DNA of 64,000 bases from Bacteroidota bacterium (GCA_013360915.1 JABWAT010000001.1:131259-195258); one strand, 5' to 3'; positions 1 through 8,311 are shown, counted from the first letter of the stretch. Translations and numbers: made by a program. The notes: a model not told the origin generated them from the letters alone.

Positions 1-348
1 CCGGTCACCCATGGGTTTACCCAGTACCACATAGCCGGTTAACTGTCCATCAGACCGGAGGTCATACCCCTTCAATCCTTCACGGTCCACCCATTCACAG
101 AGATCATGAAAGGTTATTGCAGAAGGCAGGTCGCTTCGGAAGTTTCCCTTCCGTGCCTGAAGAGTCATCAACTGGTCGGGAGTATCTGCATGGCTGGTAA
201 AGACAGCTCCGCGGGTGACGAGCAGTTTACCCATGAGCGTTCTGAGTAAATGCTCACAGATGAAGGAAGGATCGGTGGTTGAATTAAACAGCCGCGAGGT
301 TTCAAACAGCGACTTCAGGTCAATGGTTGAAACGGCTTCGGGCGTCAT
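1..348 (-). CDS. GAF-type sensor protein, N-terminal part (runs off the window)
   Basis: An open frame reads without a stop from an ATG at 346-348 to the window edge, giving 116 residues beginning MTPEAVSTIDLKSLFETSRL. The ATG overlaps the stop of the upstream kinase gene as ATGA, a normal translational-coupling junction, so the start is well placed. The pattern, an amphipathic 'LFETSRLFNSTTDP' helix followed by 'LLRTLMGKLLVTRGAVF', is the usual beginning of GAF domains in sensor kinases and SpoIIE phosphatases. Its place as last visible gene of the STAS/HATPase/SpoIIE operon suggests another signalling protein of the same switch. The output domain lies outside the window, so it may be a histidine kinase, a phosphatase or a stand-alone GAF protein. 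Confidence 0.7.
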   Translation of the reverse strand, partial: MTPEAVSTIDLKSLFETSRLFNSTTDPSFICEHLLRTLMGKLLVTRGAVFTSHADTPDQLMTLQARKGNFRSDLPSAITFHDLCEWVDREGLKGYDLRSDGQLTGYVVLGKPMGDR

Positions 349-761
349 GACCGGATGGTTTTAACCAGTGTTACCCGATTCTGGTTGTTCTGTCGCTCAT
401 ACCTCACCTCGTCCATCAGCGATCGGATCAGCTGAATTCCGAGTCCACCCCTTTTACGTTGTTTGATAAAATTGGCAAGATCCGGAGTGTGGTAATGGCT
501 TGCATCAAATGGAACCCCCTGATCCGATATGCAGATTTCAAGGGTATTTCCTTCGAAATCCAGTCGGATGGTAATCGGGTGATTCGGGTCGTTTTTATAG
601 GCGTGTTTGATCACATTGGTACATGCTTCATCCACGGCCAGCTGGATTTTGTAGATCTCGGGTTCCGGGCAACCAACAGCTCCGCATTCCGATTGAATAA
701 AATCCCGGATCTGCTGAAGATTGGTGGTGGAACTGGTGATCCGAAGCTCTTTATCAGTCAT
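345..761 (-). CDS. Anti-sigma-factor-type serine kinase (RsbW-like HATPase)
   Basis: This 138-residue protein is a stand-alone GHKL ATPase of the RsbW/SpoIIAB type. Visible motifs are the N box 'DEACTNVIKHAY' (D44, E45, N49), the G1 box 'SDQGVPF' (D80, G82) and the G2 box 'RGGLGIQLI' (104-112). There is no phospho-acceptor His domain, so it should phosphorylate a protein serine rather than act as a classical histidine kinase. Known members bind either a sigma factor or a STAS antagonist. The adjacent STAS gene (14 nt upstream) and the SpoIIE phosphatase upstream of that make a partner switch the natural reading. No sigma factor is encoded next to it, so the final target is unknown. Confidence 0.85.
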   Translation of the reverse strand: MTDKELRITSSTTNLQQIRDFIQSECGAVGCPEPEIYKIQLAVDEACTNVIKHAYKNDPNHPITIRLDFEGNTLEICISDQGVPFDASHYHTPDLANFIKQRKRGGLGIQLIRSLMDEVRYERQNNQNRVTLVKTIRS

Positions 762-775
762 TGGAAAAGAGATCC

Positions 776-1123
776 TTATCCTTTGAATTTTACGATCGCC
801 TCGGATTCAGTCCGGGTGATATCGTATAAAACCGGAAAACCCAATAAATCGAATACATTGTAGACTTTATCACTCATCTCACAGAGTTTGATATCTCCGT
901 GCTGATCACGCACATCCTCGATATAGGCCATGAATACGCCCAATCCGGCCGAAGCGATGTACTGCAGATCTTTAAAATTGACGACAATCCGGTTACTTCC
1001 CCCCTCAATCAGCGTCTTCAGGTGGTTTTCCAGATCGGCTGCCGTATGGGCATCCAGTACCCCATTGAGGGAAATCACTTTGATTTCCTCATGATCTTTA
1101 ATATTTACACTGAACATGCTCAT
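776..1123 (-). CDS. STAS-domain anti-sigma factor antagonist
   Basis: This 115-residue protein is a single STAS domain of the SpoIIAA/RsbV type. The diagnostic segment 'LQYIASAGLGVFMAYI' holds the phosphorylatable serine, S58 by position, just before the conserved AGLG turn. In the family this serine is phosphorylated by the RsbW-like kinase and dephosphorylated by a SpoIIE/RsbU PP2C phosphatase; both partners are encoded on either side. It lies 10 nt downstream of the phosphatase gene and 14 nt upstream of the kinase gene, so the three are almost certainly co-transcribed. No membrane or export signal is seen; the protein should be cytosolic. Confidence 0.9.
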   Translation of the reverse strand: MSMFSVNIKDHEEIKVISLNGVLDAHTAADLENHLKTLIEGGSNRIVVNFKDLQYIASAGLGVFMAYIEDVRDQHGDIKLCEMSDKVYNVFDLLGFPVLYDITRTESEAIVKFKG

Positions 1124-1133
1124 GTCTTACCTT

Positions 1134-3341
1134 TTACTCCGTACCTTTCCATTTAGTTACAACCAGCGTCAGGTCATCGTTTGCACGGCCGTTCCAGATG
1201 AAGGCATTTACCCCACTGATTATCTGGTCAAGAATTTCTCTGGCACTCCGCTCACGGTTGTCACGGCAAATCTGCTCAAGTCGTTCATACCCGAATTCTT
1301 CCTGCTTCTCATTCATGGCTTCCACCACGCCATCCGAGTACATCACCAGGACATCACCCTGAATCAAAGGTACCCTGATCTCCTCGGTGGTTTCTGTAAA
1401 AACGGCAGAGGGACCCATTCCCAATCCGATTCCCTTTGACCTGATAAATTCGGTGGTCCCATCCGCGCGGATCCTTAACAGCGGACAGTGACCGGCCCTC
1501 GAGGTCACCACTTCGGATCGGACCGGATCATAAACTGCATATAAAACACTGACAAAGGATTTCCGTTCCAGACTGTTGTACAGAACATGATTGGCTTCGG
1601 CCAGCAATGCCTTCGGCTCGGGGAAATTCCTGGCCAGAGACTGAAAAATACCTTTAACCTCAGCCATGTAAAAGGCAGCACTGGTTCCCTTGCCCGAAAC
1701 GTCAGCAACCACAATCCCTGTTTTTCCATCGGGAAGTGTCAGAAAATCATAGTAATCACCCCCAACCTCATAGGCCGGGTAGCTGACACTTTCAACCTCG
1801 GCATAAGGCAGATCCGGATTGGATTGCGGGAGAAGTTTCATCTGAATGTTCTGGGCAATGAACAATTCCTGCTGAAGGCGTTCTTTCTCCAGTGACATTT
1901 CAAACAGCCGGGTATTGTCAATGGCTATGGCCGCCTGTTCGGCAAAGGTGAGCACCGTATCGATGTCTTCCCTGTCAAACCCGAACTCAATGCCTTTCGC
2001 AACAAAAAGCCCCCCCACCAGGTTGTCTCTTGCAATCAGTGGAACAGCTATCAGACTTCCGATTTTCTTCTTTTTAACCAGGACCTGATCCATGAGCGGA
2101 TGTGTATTGGCCTTTTGAATATTTAACAGGGTCCGGGTATTTACCAACGCTTCGCGGATGCTGTTACCACTCATGCCTGTCAGAATCTGAATATCGGTCG
2201 ATGTAATGTTCTTGGGTGACAGCAATTTCACATCGCGCTGCCCGCCGGATTGGATGGTGTAGGTTTCGAGCCAGGCTGAATCTGCATTCGTGGTCTGAGC
2301 CGAAAAATTCACAACCGCTTCACTGAGTTCTCTGATATCGAACACGCTGCTGATCAGTCTCGACAGACTATGAAGAGAGGTCAGTTCGGTCGATTTCTTT
2401 TCGAATGCTTCCGAAGTTGGTAAATGGAAAAGAATTGAGAAGAAGGCAATGGTGGCATAGCCCAGGATAAAGGTGATGGTAAAACGGACCACTGTCAGAA
2501 TAAACGGAGACAAGTATTCCATGGCAGTCATGGCACCGAGCATATCCGTGGTCAGGAAAATGATGTTCAGGGTGATCACGAGAGAAAGCAGAAAGATGGA
2601 AATGATCTTTTCCCGGCGAGTCACATACAAAACCCATGAAAGGCGGAATCCGTTCAAAAGAGCATACACACCAAAAGACAAAAGGAGCAGTACCTGAAGC
2701 ACTTCACCTGAAAGAAAACTCCCGGAAGGAATCATCGACCGGAGGCCCATCACGCCCAGCAGAACCAGCAGAATGTAGAAATTCGTTTCGAATCGTCTGG
2801 TGCGTTTATGAAAAACATAATGCCGGACGTGAACCCAGGCAAAGGCGGAAAACAGTAAAAAACCGCCAGTCATCAAAAAACTGTAGACAATTGAGAAAAA
2901 AGTGGTGGGGCGCAGATCGACCGACCCGGATGGGACCGGAACCGGGTCGTCCGCCTGAAAGTCGGTATCACTTCCCGTTGTTTCATCCGGAATGACCAGA
3001 TCGGAAGTGGCGGCCATTTCTCCCGTCCGGTGGAAACCAACATCTGCAAACTGGTAATTGAACAGAAACGCCAGCAGCAGCAGCACTCCCATACCCAGCA
3101 GACATTTCCAGAGGGATTGGATGAGTTCAGGTTTTCTGACCGGACTGTTTTGCAGAATGAAAAACATAAACCCGGCAGCCGTAACCACCACCAGTGTATC
3201 ACGGAGTCCACCTATCCAGCCTGTGTAAAGTTGAATGTGACTGTAATTCCCGATCAGGAAATTAAACGAGTCACCAACCATCAGAAGGCTGATGGCTGTC
3301 CAGAGAAAAGATTTCCAGTAGATGGGTTTTCCGATGTTCAT
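1134..3341 (-). CDS. Membrane-bound SpoIIE-family PP2C phosphatase with GAF domain
   Basis: A 735-residue protein with three parts. The first ~300 residues hold several hydrophobic helices, with a Pro/Thr/Asp-rich extracytoplasmic stretch near 90-145. A GAF-like sensor follows at about 320-480. The C-terminal SpoIIE/RsbU PP2C domain starts near 500. Metal-binding acidic residues are visible in 'GGDYYDF' (527-533), 'VVADVSGKG' (D547), 'MYSDGVVEA' (D670) and 'ANDDLTLVV' (D722/D723). The family dephosphorylates STAS antagonists in response to signals; the STAS gene follows after 10 nt. The ATG comes directly after the T-tract of an upstream hairpin and has no visible Shine-Dalgarno sequence. The input signal cannot be predicted. 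Confidence 0.88.
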   Translation of the reverse strand: MNIGKPIYWKSFLWTAISLLMVGDSFNFLIGNYSHIQLYTGWIGGLRDTLVVVTAAGFMFFILQNSPVRKPELIQSLWKCLLGMGVLLLLAFLFNYQFADVGFHRTGEMAATSDLVIPDETTGSDTDFQADDPVPVPSGSVDLRPTTFFSIVYSFLMTGGFLLFSAFAWVHVRHYVFHKRTRRFETNFYILLVLLGVMGLRSMIPSGSFLSGEVLQVLLLLSFGVYALLNGFRLSWVLYVTRREKIISIFLLSLVITLNIIFLTTDMLGAMTAMEYLSPFILTVVRFTITFILGYATIAFFSILFHLPTSEAFEKKSTELTSLHSLSRLISSVFDIRELSEAVVNFSAQTTNADSAWLETYTIQSGGQRDVKLLSPKNITSTDIQILTGMSGNSIREALVNTRTLLNIQKANTHPLMDQVLVKKKKIGSLIAVPLIARDNLVGGLFVAKGIEFGFDREDIDTVLTFAEQAAIAIDNTRLFEMSLEKERLQQELFIAQNIQMKLLPQSNPDLPYAEVESVSYPAYEVGGDYYDFLTLPDGKTGIVVADVSGKGTSAAFYMAEVKGIFQSLARNFPEPKALLAEANHVLYNSLERKSFVSVLYAVYDPVRSEVVTSRAGHCPLLRIRADGTTEFIRSKGIGLGMGPSAVFTETTEEIRVPLIQGDVLVMYSDGVVEAMNEKQEEFGYERLEQICRDNRERSAREILDQIISGVNAFIWNGRANDDLTLVVTKWKGTE

Positions 3342-3348
3342 AAAACAG

Positions 3349-3374
3349 AAAAAGCACAGAGTGGTCTGTGCTTT
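3349..3374 (-). terminator. Rho-independent terminator after tonB
   Basis: On the minus strand, AAAGCACAG, a 6-nt loop and CTGTGCTTT form a 9-bp stem (3351-3374), followed by a run of T interrupted by one CTG. It lies 31 nt beyond the stop of the TonB gene and ends right at the start codon of the SpoIIE phosphatase gene. It probably separates the two transcription units but could also act as an attenuator. Confidence 0.65.
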
Positions 3375-3404
3375 CGCCTGGCTTTCAGTTTCTGATCTGG
3401 TAAC

Positions 3405-4055
3405 TTATGATTTCAGTTTGAACCGGACCGGGATGGTCAGCCATACTTTTACAGGCTTACCGCGTTGACTTCCCGGCTTGAATTTGGCCTTCATCACCGC
3501 CTCGGTGGCTGCTTCATCGCAACCAGCACCAATTCCTTTGGCAACGACCGCTTTGATCACATCGCCCTTTTCATTGATGGCCGCACGGATCACCACCGTA
3601 CCTTCAATTCCGGCACGTTTGGCAATTTCAGGATATACAATGGCCTTCTGAATAGCAGCAAGTCCACCCACGATTTCCGGTAATTCCTCAACCACTTCAA
3701 AAATGGCTGCTTCTTCTTCTTCAGCCACAGTTGGAGGAGGAGGAGGGGGCGGTGGCGCACTGACATCCAGTTCTGATTCAAATACAATTTCATCATCAAT
3801 CACGGCATCATTGGGAACGAGAACCGGAACCTGAGGACGGGGAGGAGGAGGCGGCTTTACTTCCTGTTTGGTGATGGCGATTTCTTCAATTTTAATGGCT
3901 TCCTGTTCCTTAACCGTAATCACTGTTTGGTTTTTCAGATCAGGAAAGAAATAGAAGCCCAATACAAGCAGACCAAGTACAATGGAAACCGATGTCTCCA
4001 TGTACAATTTCCAGTGCCGCCTGATATCAGCTTCGGGGGTTTTGATAATTGGCAT
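3405..4055 (-). CDS. TonB family protein
   Basis: A 216-residue energy-transducing TonB protein. It has a short cytoplasmic N-terminus, one hydrophobic helix (about 22-38), a periplasmic spacer with proline runs (68-75 and 101-108) and a C-terminal TonB domain. The domain carries the family signature 'YPEIAKRAGIEGTVVI' (141-156) and the ending 'KVWLTIPVRF'. TonB proteins couple the proton gradient, through ExbB/ExbD, to outer-membrane receptors. ExbBD genes are not in the window. The start has a GAGGA ribosome site, and a consensus-like promoter lies just upstream, so this gene may be expressed apart from its paralogue upstream. Confidence 0.92.
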   Translation of the reverse strand: MPIIKTPEADIRRHWKLYMETSVSIVLGLLVLGFYFFPDLKNQTVITVKEQEAIKIEEIAITKQEVKPPPPPRPQVPVLVPNDAVIDDEIVFESELDVSAPPPPPPPPTVAEEEEAAIFEVVEELPEIVGGLAAIQKAIVYPEIAKRAGIEGTVVIRAAINEKGDVIKAVVAKGIGAGCDEAATEAVMKAKFKPGSQRGKPVKVWLTIPVRFKLKS

Positions 4056-4083
4056 TGCTTCCTCGCAGATATGCTGTCAAACG

Positions 4084-4112
4084 AATATAACCGCTGATTA
4101 TTTTATTGTCAA
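4084..4112 (-). promoter_or_regulatory. Sigma-70-type promoter for the 3405-4055 tonB gene
   Basis: On the minus strand the 64-nt gap between the two tonB genes holds TTGACA (4107-4112), a 17-nt spacer and TATATT (4084-4089). This is nearly the full housekeeping consensus. Transcription would start near 4077, about 22 nt before the ATG at 4055. Confidence 0.65.
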
Positions 4113-4118
4113 ACCACT

Positions 4119-4772
4119 CTAGAAACCGCTTTTTACCGAAAATCGGACAGGAATCGCCATCCTGACTTTTACAGGTTTCCCTTGCTGCAAGGCTGGCTGA
4201 AATTTCATAAGCTTCAACGCCCTGATTACCTCTTCATCCAGACCATACCCTAATGATTTTATAATCTCAACAGATTCCACTCCACCCGACTTGTTTACCA
4301 CAATTCTGGCCAGAACTGTTCCGCCGATTCCCAGTTGCCGTGCCTGGTCGGGATACCTGATTTCCTTCATCAGAGCTGAAGTGCCACCAATCAGAACCGG
4401 CGCTTCCTCCCAGAAATCGATGGGACCAGGTTCTGTCTCTTCGGGTTTCCAAAGGGAAGGCGGCGTAATGGGAACTTCGCTTACTTCGCTTGAATGGTAA
4501 ATCATTTCATTTGGAATCATGGTTTCATTGGGAACTGCCACCGGAACTGCAGGCCGGATGGGCTCGGGCGGATGAACCGCCTGAACAGTCAAGGGTATCA
4601 TCTCTATGCGGTCGGGTTCTGAAACCGGTACTTTAAACGTCACCACGGGCCTGATATCGGGAAAGTACAGGAATAAAAGGATCAATCCACCAAGAATTCC
4701 TGCCATCGATACCTGGGTACTTCGTTTCCAGGTCAGTTCAAGGTTTGCTGCTTCAGTCTTATACAGTCCCAT
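4119..4772 (-). CDS. TonB family protein, coupled to the thiamine-type receptor
   Basis: A second TonB, 217 residues. The open frame extends to 4871, but I place the start at the ATG at 4770-4772: it has a GGAGG ribosome site 5 nt upstream, gives MGLYKTEAANLELTWKRSTQ directly before the membrane helix, and avoids overlap with the receptor gene. It has one N-terminal transmembrane segment, a shorter and less proline-dense spacer than its neighbour, and a C-terminal TonB domain with 'YPDQARQLGIGGTVLARI' and the ending 'KVRMAIPVRF'. It begins 68 nt after the receptor stop on the same strand, so it is probably co-transcribed with it and may energise it specifically. Confidence 0.88.
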   Translation of the reverse strand: MGLYKTEAANLELTWKRSTQVSMAGILGGLILLFLYFPDIRPVVTFKVPVSEPDRIEMIPLTVQAVHPPEPIRPAVPVAVPNETMIPNEMIYHSSEVSEVPITPPSLWKPEETEPGPIDFWEEAPVLIGGTSALMKEIRYPDQARQLGIGGTVLARIVVNKSGGVESVEIIKSLGYGLDEEVIRALKLMKFQPALQQGKPVKVRMAIPVRFSVKSGF

Positions 4773-4840
4773 CTCATCCTCCGGTTGGTTTCCCTTCTGG
4801 AGAATGATACCTGCCACCATTTCGAAAGTTCCCGCATGCC

Positions 4841-7300
4841 TCACCAACGCCACGAAAACCGGGTCATCCAATGCCGGCCGGCCTGTGGGTAGTAAAAATT
4901 CTCGGTTACCCGCTCCCCTCCTGAGATATATCCCCAGGTATATCCATTTGATTCGTAAAGTTGATTGAACAGATTGTATACTCCTGCTTCGATCAGCCAG
5001 GTCTCCCCGGATTCGCTTAACCGGACCATCCAGTTGATGGTTGTATACGCGTCAAGCATCCGATCGGAACTGCCAGTATTATCGAGATATTGCCCACCAA
5101 CATATTTTACCTGTATTTCCGATTGCAGATCGGTTTTTTCCCTGAACGGATTCAGGAGAAACAGGTCCGTATTCAGACCAAAAGAGCCGGTTACGGTTGG
5201 GGTGAAAGCAATCGGTTTATTGTGATACTTTTTTCTGTCCTCGGTATTGGTATCATAGTTAAAGAGATACTCATTATACGTCTCAATCCCCGATTTCATC
5301 AGGGTCAGATTGGCATGAATCTGATTACTGGTGGTTAACTGTCCACCAAATTCAAGTTCCACTCCCGAACGGTAACTGGCCGGCACATTGGTCCGGGTGT
5401 AGTTTCCCACATCGTTGACTGCCCCGGTCAGAACCAACTGGTCTTTGTAATTCATATAAAACAGGTTAACTGTTGAGTACCAGTTTTCATTCATCGTCCA
5501 GGTAAAACCGGATTCCAGGTTTCTGAGATATTCGGCTTTGGGACGTGATTGCGGCGAGGAATTCACATATTCTTCACGGGTTGGCTCCTTGGCTGACTGG
5601 CCAACAAACAGCCATCCGCTCAATGAAGCGGATTGTCTCCAGAAGATCCCAGCCTTTGGATTGAAGAATGTTAACTCATCGCTCACATAACCCCGACTCA
5701 GGTCAGTCTGATAGCCCAAAAACCGGTATCGGATCTGACGAACCTGTCCGTCCAGGAAAAATTCGAAGTGATCGGTGGTGTACTTCCACTTTCCAAACAC
5801 ATTCCAGTCGGTTTTTCTGGCTTCATTTTCGTAGTACCGATCCCCTGTCTCGCTGGCCGATGCATACCGGGCCCAGGTCACCTCACCAAAATGGTCCCCA
5901 TCATATTGTGATAATCCGCCACCTGCCACAAAGGACTGGTCATTGTCCGGATCGTACCGGAAAGATCCGAGTAAACCACCGAAGGTGTTATCCAGCCACC
6001 GGCGACGGATCAGGTCGGTGGTCCGGATCGTATCGGCACTCAGGATGATATCGGGAATGCCGTACTCTGACAGAGATTGGCTGTTTTTATACTCCTCATA
6101 AAATCCACTGCCCAGAACCACGAACCCAGCCAGATCCACAGTGAGCTCATTTGTCAGTTGCCTTGAATACAACACTTGATAGTGATCCTGGCCGTACCGG
6201 TCATCCTGTCCATCATAAGTGTAATAATTATACGTTCTGCCGGATCGGAGAAGGTTATCGGTTTCGGCTGGAGACAGTCCATTGCGGGATGCGTAATCCA
6301 GCATTTTTTGTTTATCATTTCTTATTCTGGACTCGGGAACGCCATACCACGCCTGACCGGTGACTTCCCTCCCGTAAATCACATTGGCTGAGAAAACGGA
6401 CACTTCATCCCGGTGACTCAGGGTCAGGTAGGCTGATTTCAGATCAGATTCAGACCGATCTACATACCCATCGGATTGAATGGCCGATGCACTGACCGAA
6501 AAACTCCATCCATCTCCCAGATCACCGGTTCCGCTTTTCAGATTGATCCGACGGGTGTTGAAAGATCCGTAACCAGTTGTGATTTCTGTGAAAGGCTGAT
6601 GTGAAAACCGTGTGGTGGCCAGGTCGAGTGTGGCTCCAAAATTGGCTGGTCCGGCCGTGCTGGTACCGACACCGCGTTGAAGTTGAATCGATTCGGTGGA
6701 AGATAGAAGATCAGGCAGATTCACCCAGTACACCTGATGCGATTCAGGATCGTTCCAGGGAATACCGTTCAGTGTCACATTAATCCGTGCCTGATCGATA
6801 CCTCGAAACCGAAGACCGGTATAACCAATTCCCGCCCCCGCATCAGAGGTCGAAACCACCGACGGAAGACTCTGAAGCACCTGAGGTACATCTTTTCCCG
6901 AATTGAGGGTTGAAATAGATTCTGCCCCCAGTTCATCCACCACCTGTGACCGGGACTGGGATCGGTGACTCTCGACCTGAATCAGTCCTTTCAGATTCAG
7001 ATCAATGGACTGCATTTCAATTCTGACCGATGAAAGATTGTCCTGCATTGTCAGATCAACTTGCACCTGATTATAGCCCAGATAGTTGATCTGAAGAGTG
7101 ATGGGAAGACTGCCGGTCGTGGTCAGCGTAAAACGGCCATCCCGATCCGTGGTAGTTCCTGCTTTAAACTCAGGAATGGAAACGGATGCGCTGAACAAAG
7201 GTTCTCCGGTTTTGGCATCCACCACCTTCCCGGAAATAGTAAGTTGTGCAAATCCTGTTGTATACAGAATGAGAGAAAAGAAAAGAAGAGCAGTTTTCAT
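4841..7300 (-). CDS. TonB-dependent outer-membrane receptor, predicted thiamine uptake
   Basis: An 819-residue receptor. It has a signal peptide (about 1-18), a CarboxypepD_reg-like beta domain (about 20-100, beginning 'LTISGKVVDAKTGEPLF'), a plug domain (about 120-230, with 'LRFRGIDQARINVTLNGIP') and a large beta-barrel ending in an aromatic-rich strand 'HWMTRFSWRW'. The ribosome site GGTGGA precedes the ATG. The 5' leader contains a TPP riboswitch, a feature known to mark thiamine-pathway and thiamine-transport genes, including predicted Bacteroidetes outer-membrane thiamine receptors. The receptor fold is certain; the substrate is an inference from the riboswitch. A TonB gene follows directly. 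Confidence 0.9.
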   Translation of the reverse strand: MKTALLFFSLILYTTGFAQLTISGKVVDAKTGEPLFSASVSIPEFKAGTTTDRDGRFTLTTTGSLPITLQINYLGYNQVQVDLTMQDNLSSVRIEMQSIDLNLKGLIQVESHRSQSRSQVVDELGAESISTLNSGKDVPQVLQSLPSVVSTSDAGAGIGYTGLRFRGIDQARINVTLNGIPWNDPESHQVYWVNLPDLLSSTESIQLQRGVGTSTAGPANFGATLDLATTRFSHQPFTEITTGYGSFNTRRINLKSGTGDLGDGWSFSVSASAIQSDGYVDRSESDLKSAYLTLSHRDEVSVFSANVIYGREVTGQAWYGVPESRIRNDKQKMLDYASRNGLSPAETDNLLRSGRTYNYYTYDGQDDRYGQDHYQVLYSRQLTNELTVDLAGFVVLGSGFYEEYKNSQSLSEYGIPDIILSADTIRTTDLIRRRWLDNTFGGLLGSFRYDPDNDQSFVAGGGLSQYDGDHFGEVTWARYASASETGDRYYENEARKTDWNVFGKWKYTTDHFEFFLDGQVRQIRYRFLGYQTDLSRGYVSDELTFFNPKAGIFWRQSASLSGWLFVGQSAKEPTREEYVNSSPQSRPKAEYLRNLESGFTWTMNENWYSTVNLFYMNYKDQLVLTGAVNDVGNYTRTNVPASYRSGVELEFGGQLTTSNQIHANLTLMKSGIETYNEYLFNYDTNTEDRKKYHNKPIAFTPTVTGSFGLNTDLFLLNPFREKTDLQSEIQVKYVGGQYLDNTGSSDRMLDAYTTINWMVRLSESGETWLIEAGVYNLFNQLYESNGYTWGYISGGERVTENFYYPQAGRHWMTRFSWRW

Positions 7301-7371
7301 GAATCCACCATTTTATTAGGGTTAATAAAACAGTTGGAGAGTAATGAGAAGTGTGAAGTCGATGTGCCCAT

Positions 7372-7453
7372 CGGTTTCCCTACGCCGGTACAAACCGGAT
7401 CAGGTTCACAGGGTATGATCTCAGTCCCGAGGCAAACGGGACACCCCCAACCA
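7372..7453 (-). promoter_or_regulatory. TPP (thiamine pyrophosphate) riboswitch
   Basis: The minus strand reads GGGGGTGTCCC, then the invariant CUGAGA (7419-7424), ACCCTGTGA, ACCUGAUC (7398-7405) and GCGUAGGGAA, in the order and spacing of the THI element. The closing helix P1 forms between GGTT (7449-7452) and AACC (7373-7376). A 5-bp hairpin (7360-7364 with 7369-7373) shares bases with the 3' side of P1 and may be part of the switch. The element lies 72 nt before the receptor start at 7300. No T-tract follows, so control may act on translation. Confidence 0.95.
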
Positions 7454-7490
7454 GTAACAGACAAACAGCAATAAAACGCGGTGTGTTCCG

Positions 7491-7712
7491 CTATCCTTCC
7501 AACCAGGCCAGCGAGTCGTTTTCGGGCTCGTCCTTTTTGGCGTAGGCCTGTTCCTTCGGAATATCCTTTTTTACCGTGTCACTGTTGCAATCGGGACAAC
7601 GATACCCTTTGATCAGAAATCCGGGGCGTTTTCCACAGGTATTGCACCAGAGAACGGTGATCAGGCCAGTGTTTTTTGCTTTTTGTTCTGCCACGGTGCG
7701 AAAATACAACAT
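7491..7712 (-). CDS. Small zinc-ribbon protein
   Basis: A 73-residue ORF with two CxxC knuckles, 'CNTCGKRPG' and 'CPDCNSDT', spaced like a rubredoxin-type zinc ribbon, followed by a charged tail. I do not recognise a named family. An exact TATAAT box at 7736-7741 would start transcription about 17 nt before the ATG, which supports a real gene, but no Shine-Dalgarno sequence is visible. A GTG at 7694 is an alternative start. It lies upstream of the riboswitch on the same strand, so it could be the first gene of the receptor transcript. A nucleic-acid- or metal-binding role is only a guess. Confidence 0.55.
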   Translation of the reverse strand: MLYFRTVAEQKAKNTGLITVLWCNTCGKRPGFLIKGYRCPDCNSDTVKKDIPKEQAYAKKDEPENDSLAWLEG

Positions 7713-7735
7713 GAAGGGGAAAGAATACAGGAGAC

Positions 7736-7741
7736 ATTATA
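7736..7741 (-). promoter_or_regulatory. Putative -10 box before the zinc-ribbon gene
   Basis: A perfect TATAAT reads on the minus strand, 24 nt upstream of the ATG at 7712. No good -35 hexamer stands at the right distance, so the call rests on the -10 alone. Confidence 0.4.
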
Positions 7742-7869
7742 CAACAACAGGTAAAGGTTTAACCATTAAACGTCCATTAAATTGGGAAAAATGGCGTTTA
7801 AACATCAACGTTTTCTGAAAAAATAAGAAAGGCGGTGCCGACATTTGAAAAAACGGAAAGGAACCGGTT

Positions 7870-8298
7870 ATGAAACCATTCATCTACGCAATTATTACTG
7901 CCATGGCCTGGGGAATCGGCGGGTACTTCGAGAAAAAAGGACTTCATATGGGCAATCTGTCACCGCAGATGGGAATCACTATCCGGACGGCCATTGCCCT
8001 GCTGATTCTGGGTGCAGTGAGCTTTCCTGAGTGGAAAGGTATTATGAACGCCGGCCCCAAAGCCCTGATGTACATGATCATTGGAGGAGGAATAGTGGCC
8101 GGCAGCATCGGAATGCTCTGTTTTTACATGGCCATCAAGGGAGCACCTCTCAGTCAGGTCATGCCGATTGCCTTCACTTCTCCCTTGTTTGGTGCGCTGA
8201 TGGGAATCATTTACGGCGGAGAACCCATTGAGGTGAAAACCATCGTAGGGATGGTTCTTACCATCAGCGGAATTGTGGTATTGACCGTAAAATGGTAA
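7870..8298 (+). CDS. Small EamA/DMT-type membrane protein
   Basis: A 142-residue, very hydrophobic protein that corresponds to one EamA repeat. It opens 'MKPFIYAIITAMAWGIGGYF' and has about four to five membrane helices, with 'APLSQVMPIAFTSPLFGALMG' shortened here to its recognisable core 'SQVMPIAFTSPLF'. Full drug/metabolite transporters carry two such repeats, so this half-size form would have to dimerise, as small DMT proteins do. AAAGGA precedes the ATG at 8 nt. It is the only plus-strand gene in this part and converges with lon, with a 13-nt gap between the stops. The substrate cannot be predicted. Confidence 0.85.
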   Translation: MKPFIYAIITAMAWGIGGYFEKKGLHMGNLSPQMGITIRTAIALLILGAVSFPEWKGIMNAGPKALMYMIIGGGIVAGSIGMLCFYMAIKGAPLSQVMPIAFTSPLFGALMGIIYGGEPIEVKTIVGMVLTISGIVVLTVKW

Positions 8299-8311
8299 AG
8301 GTAAAAAGCTG

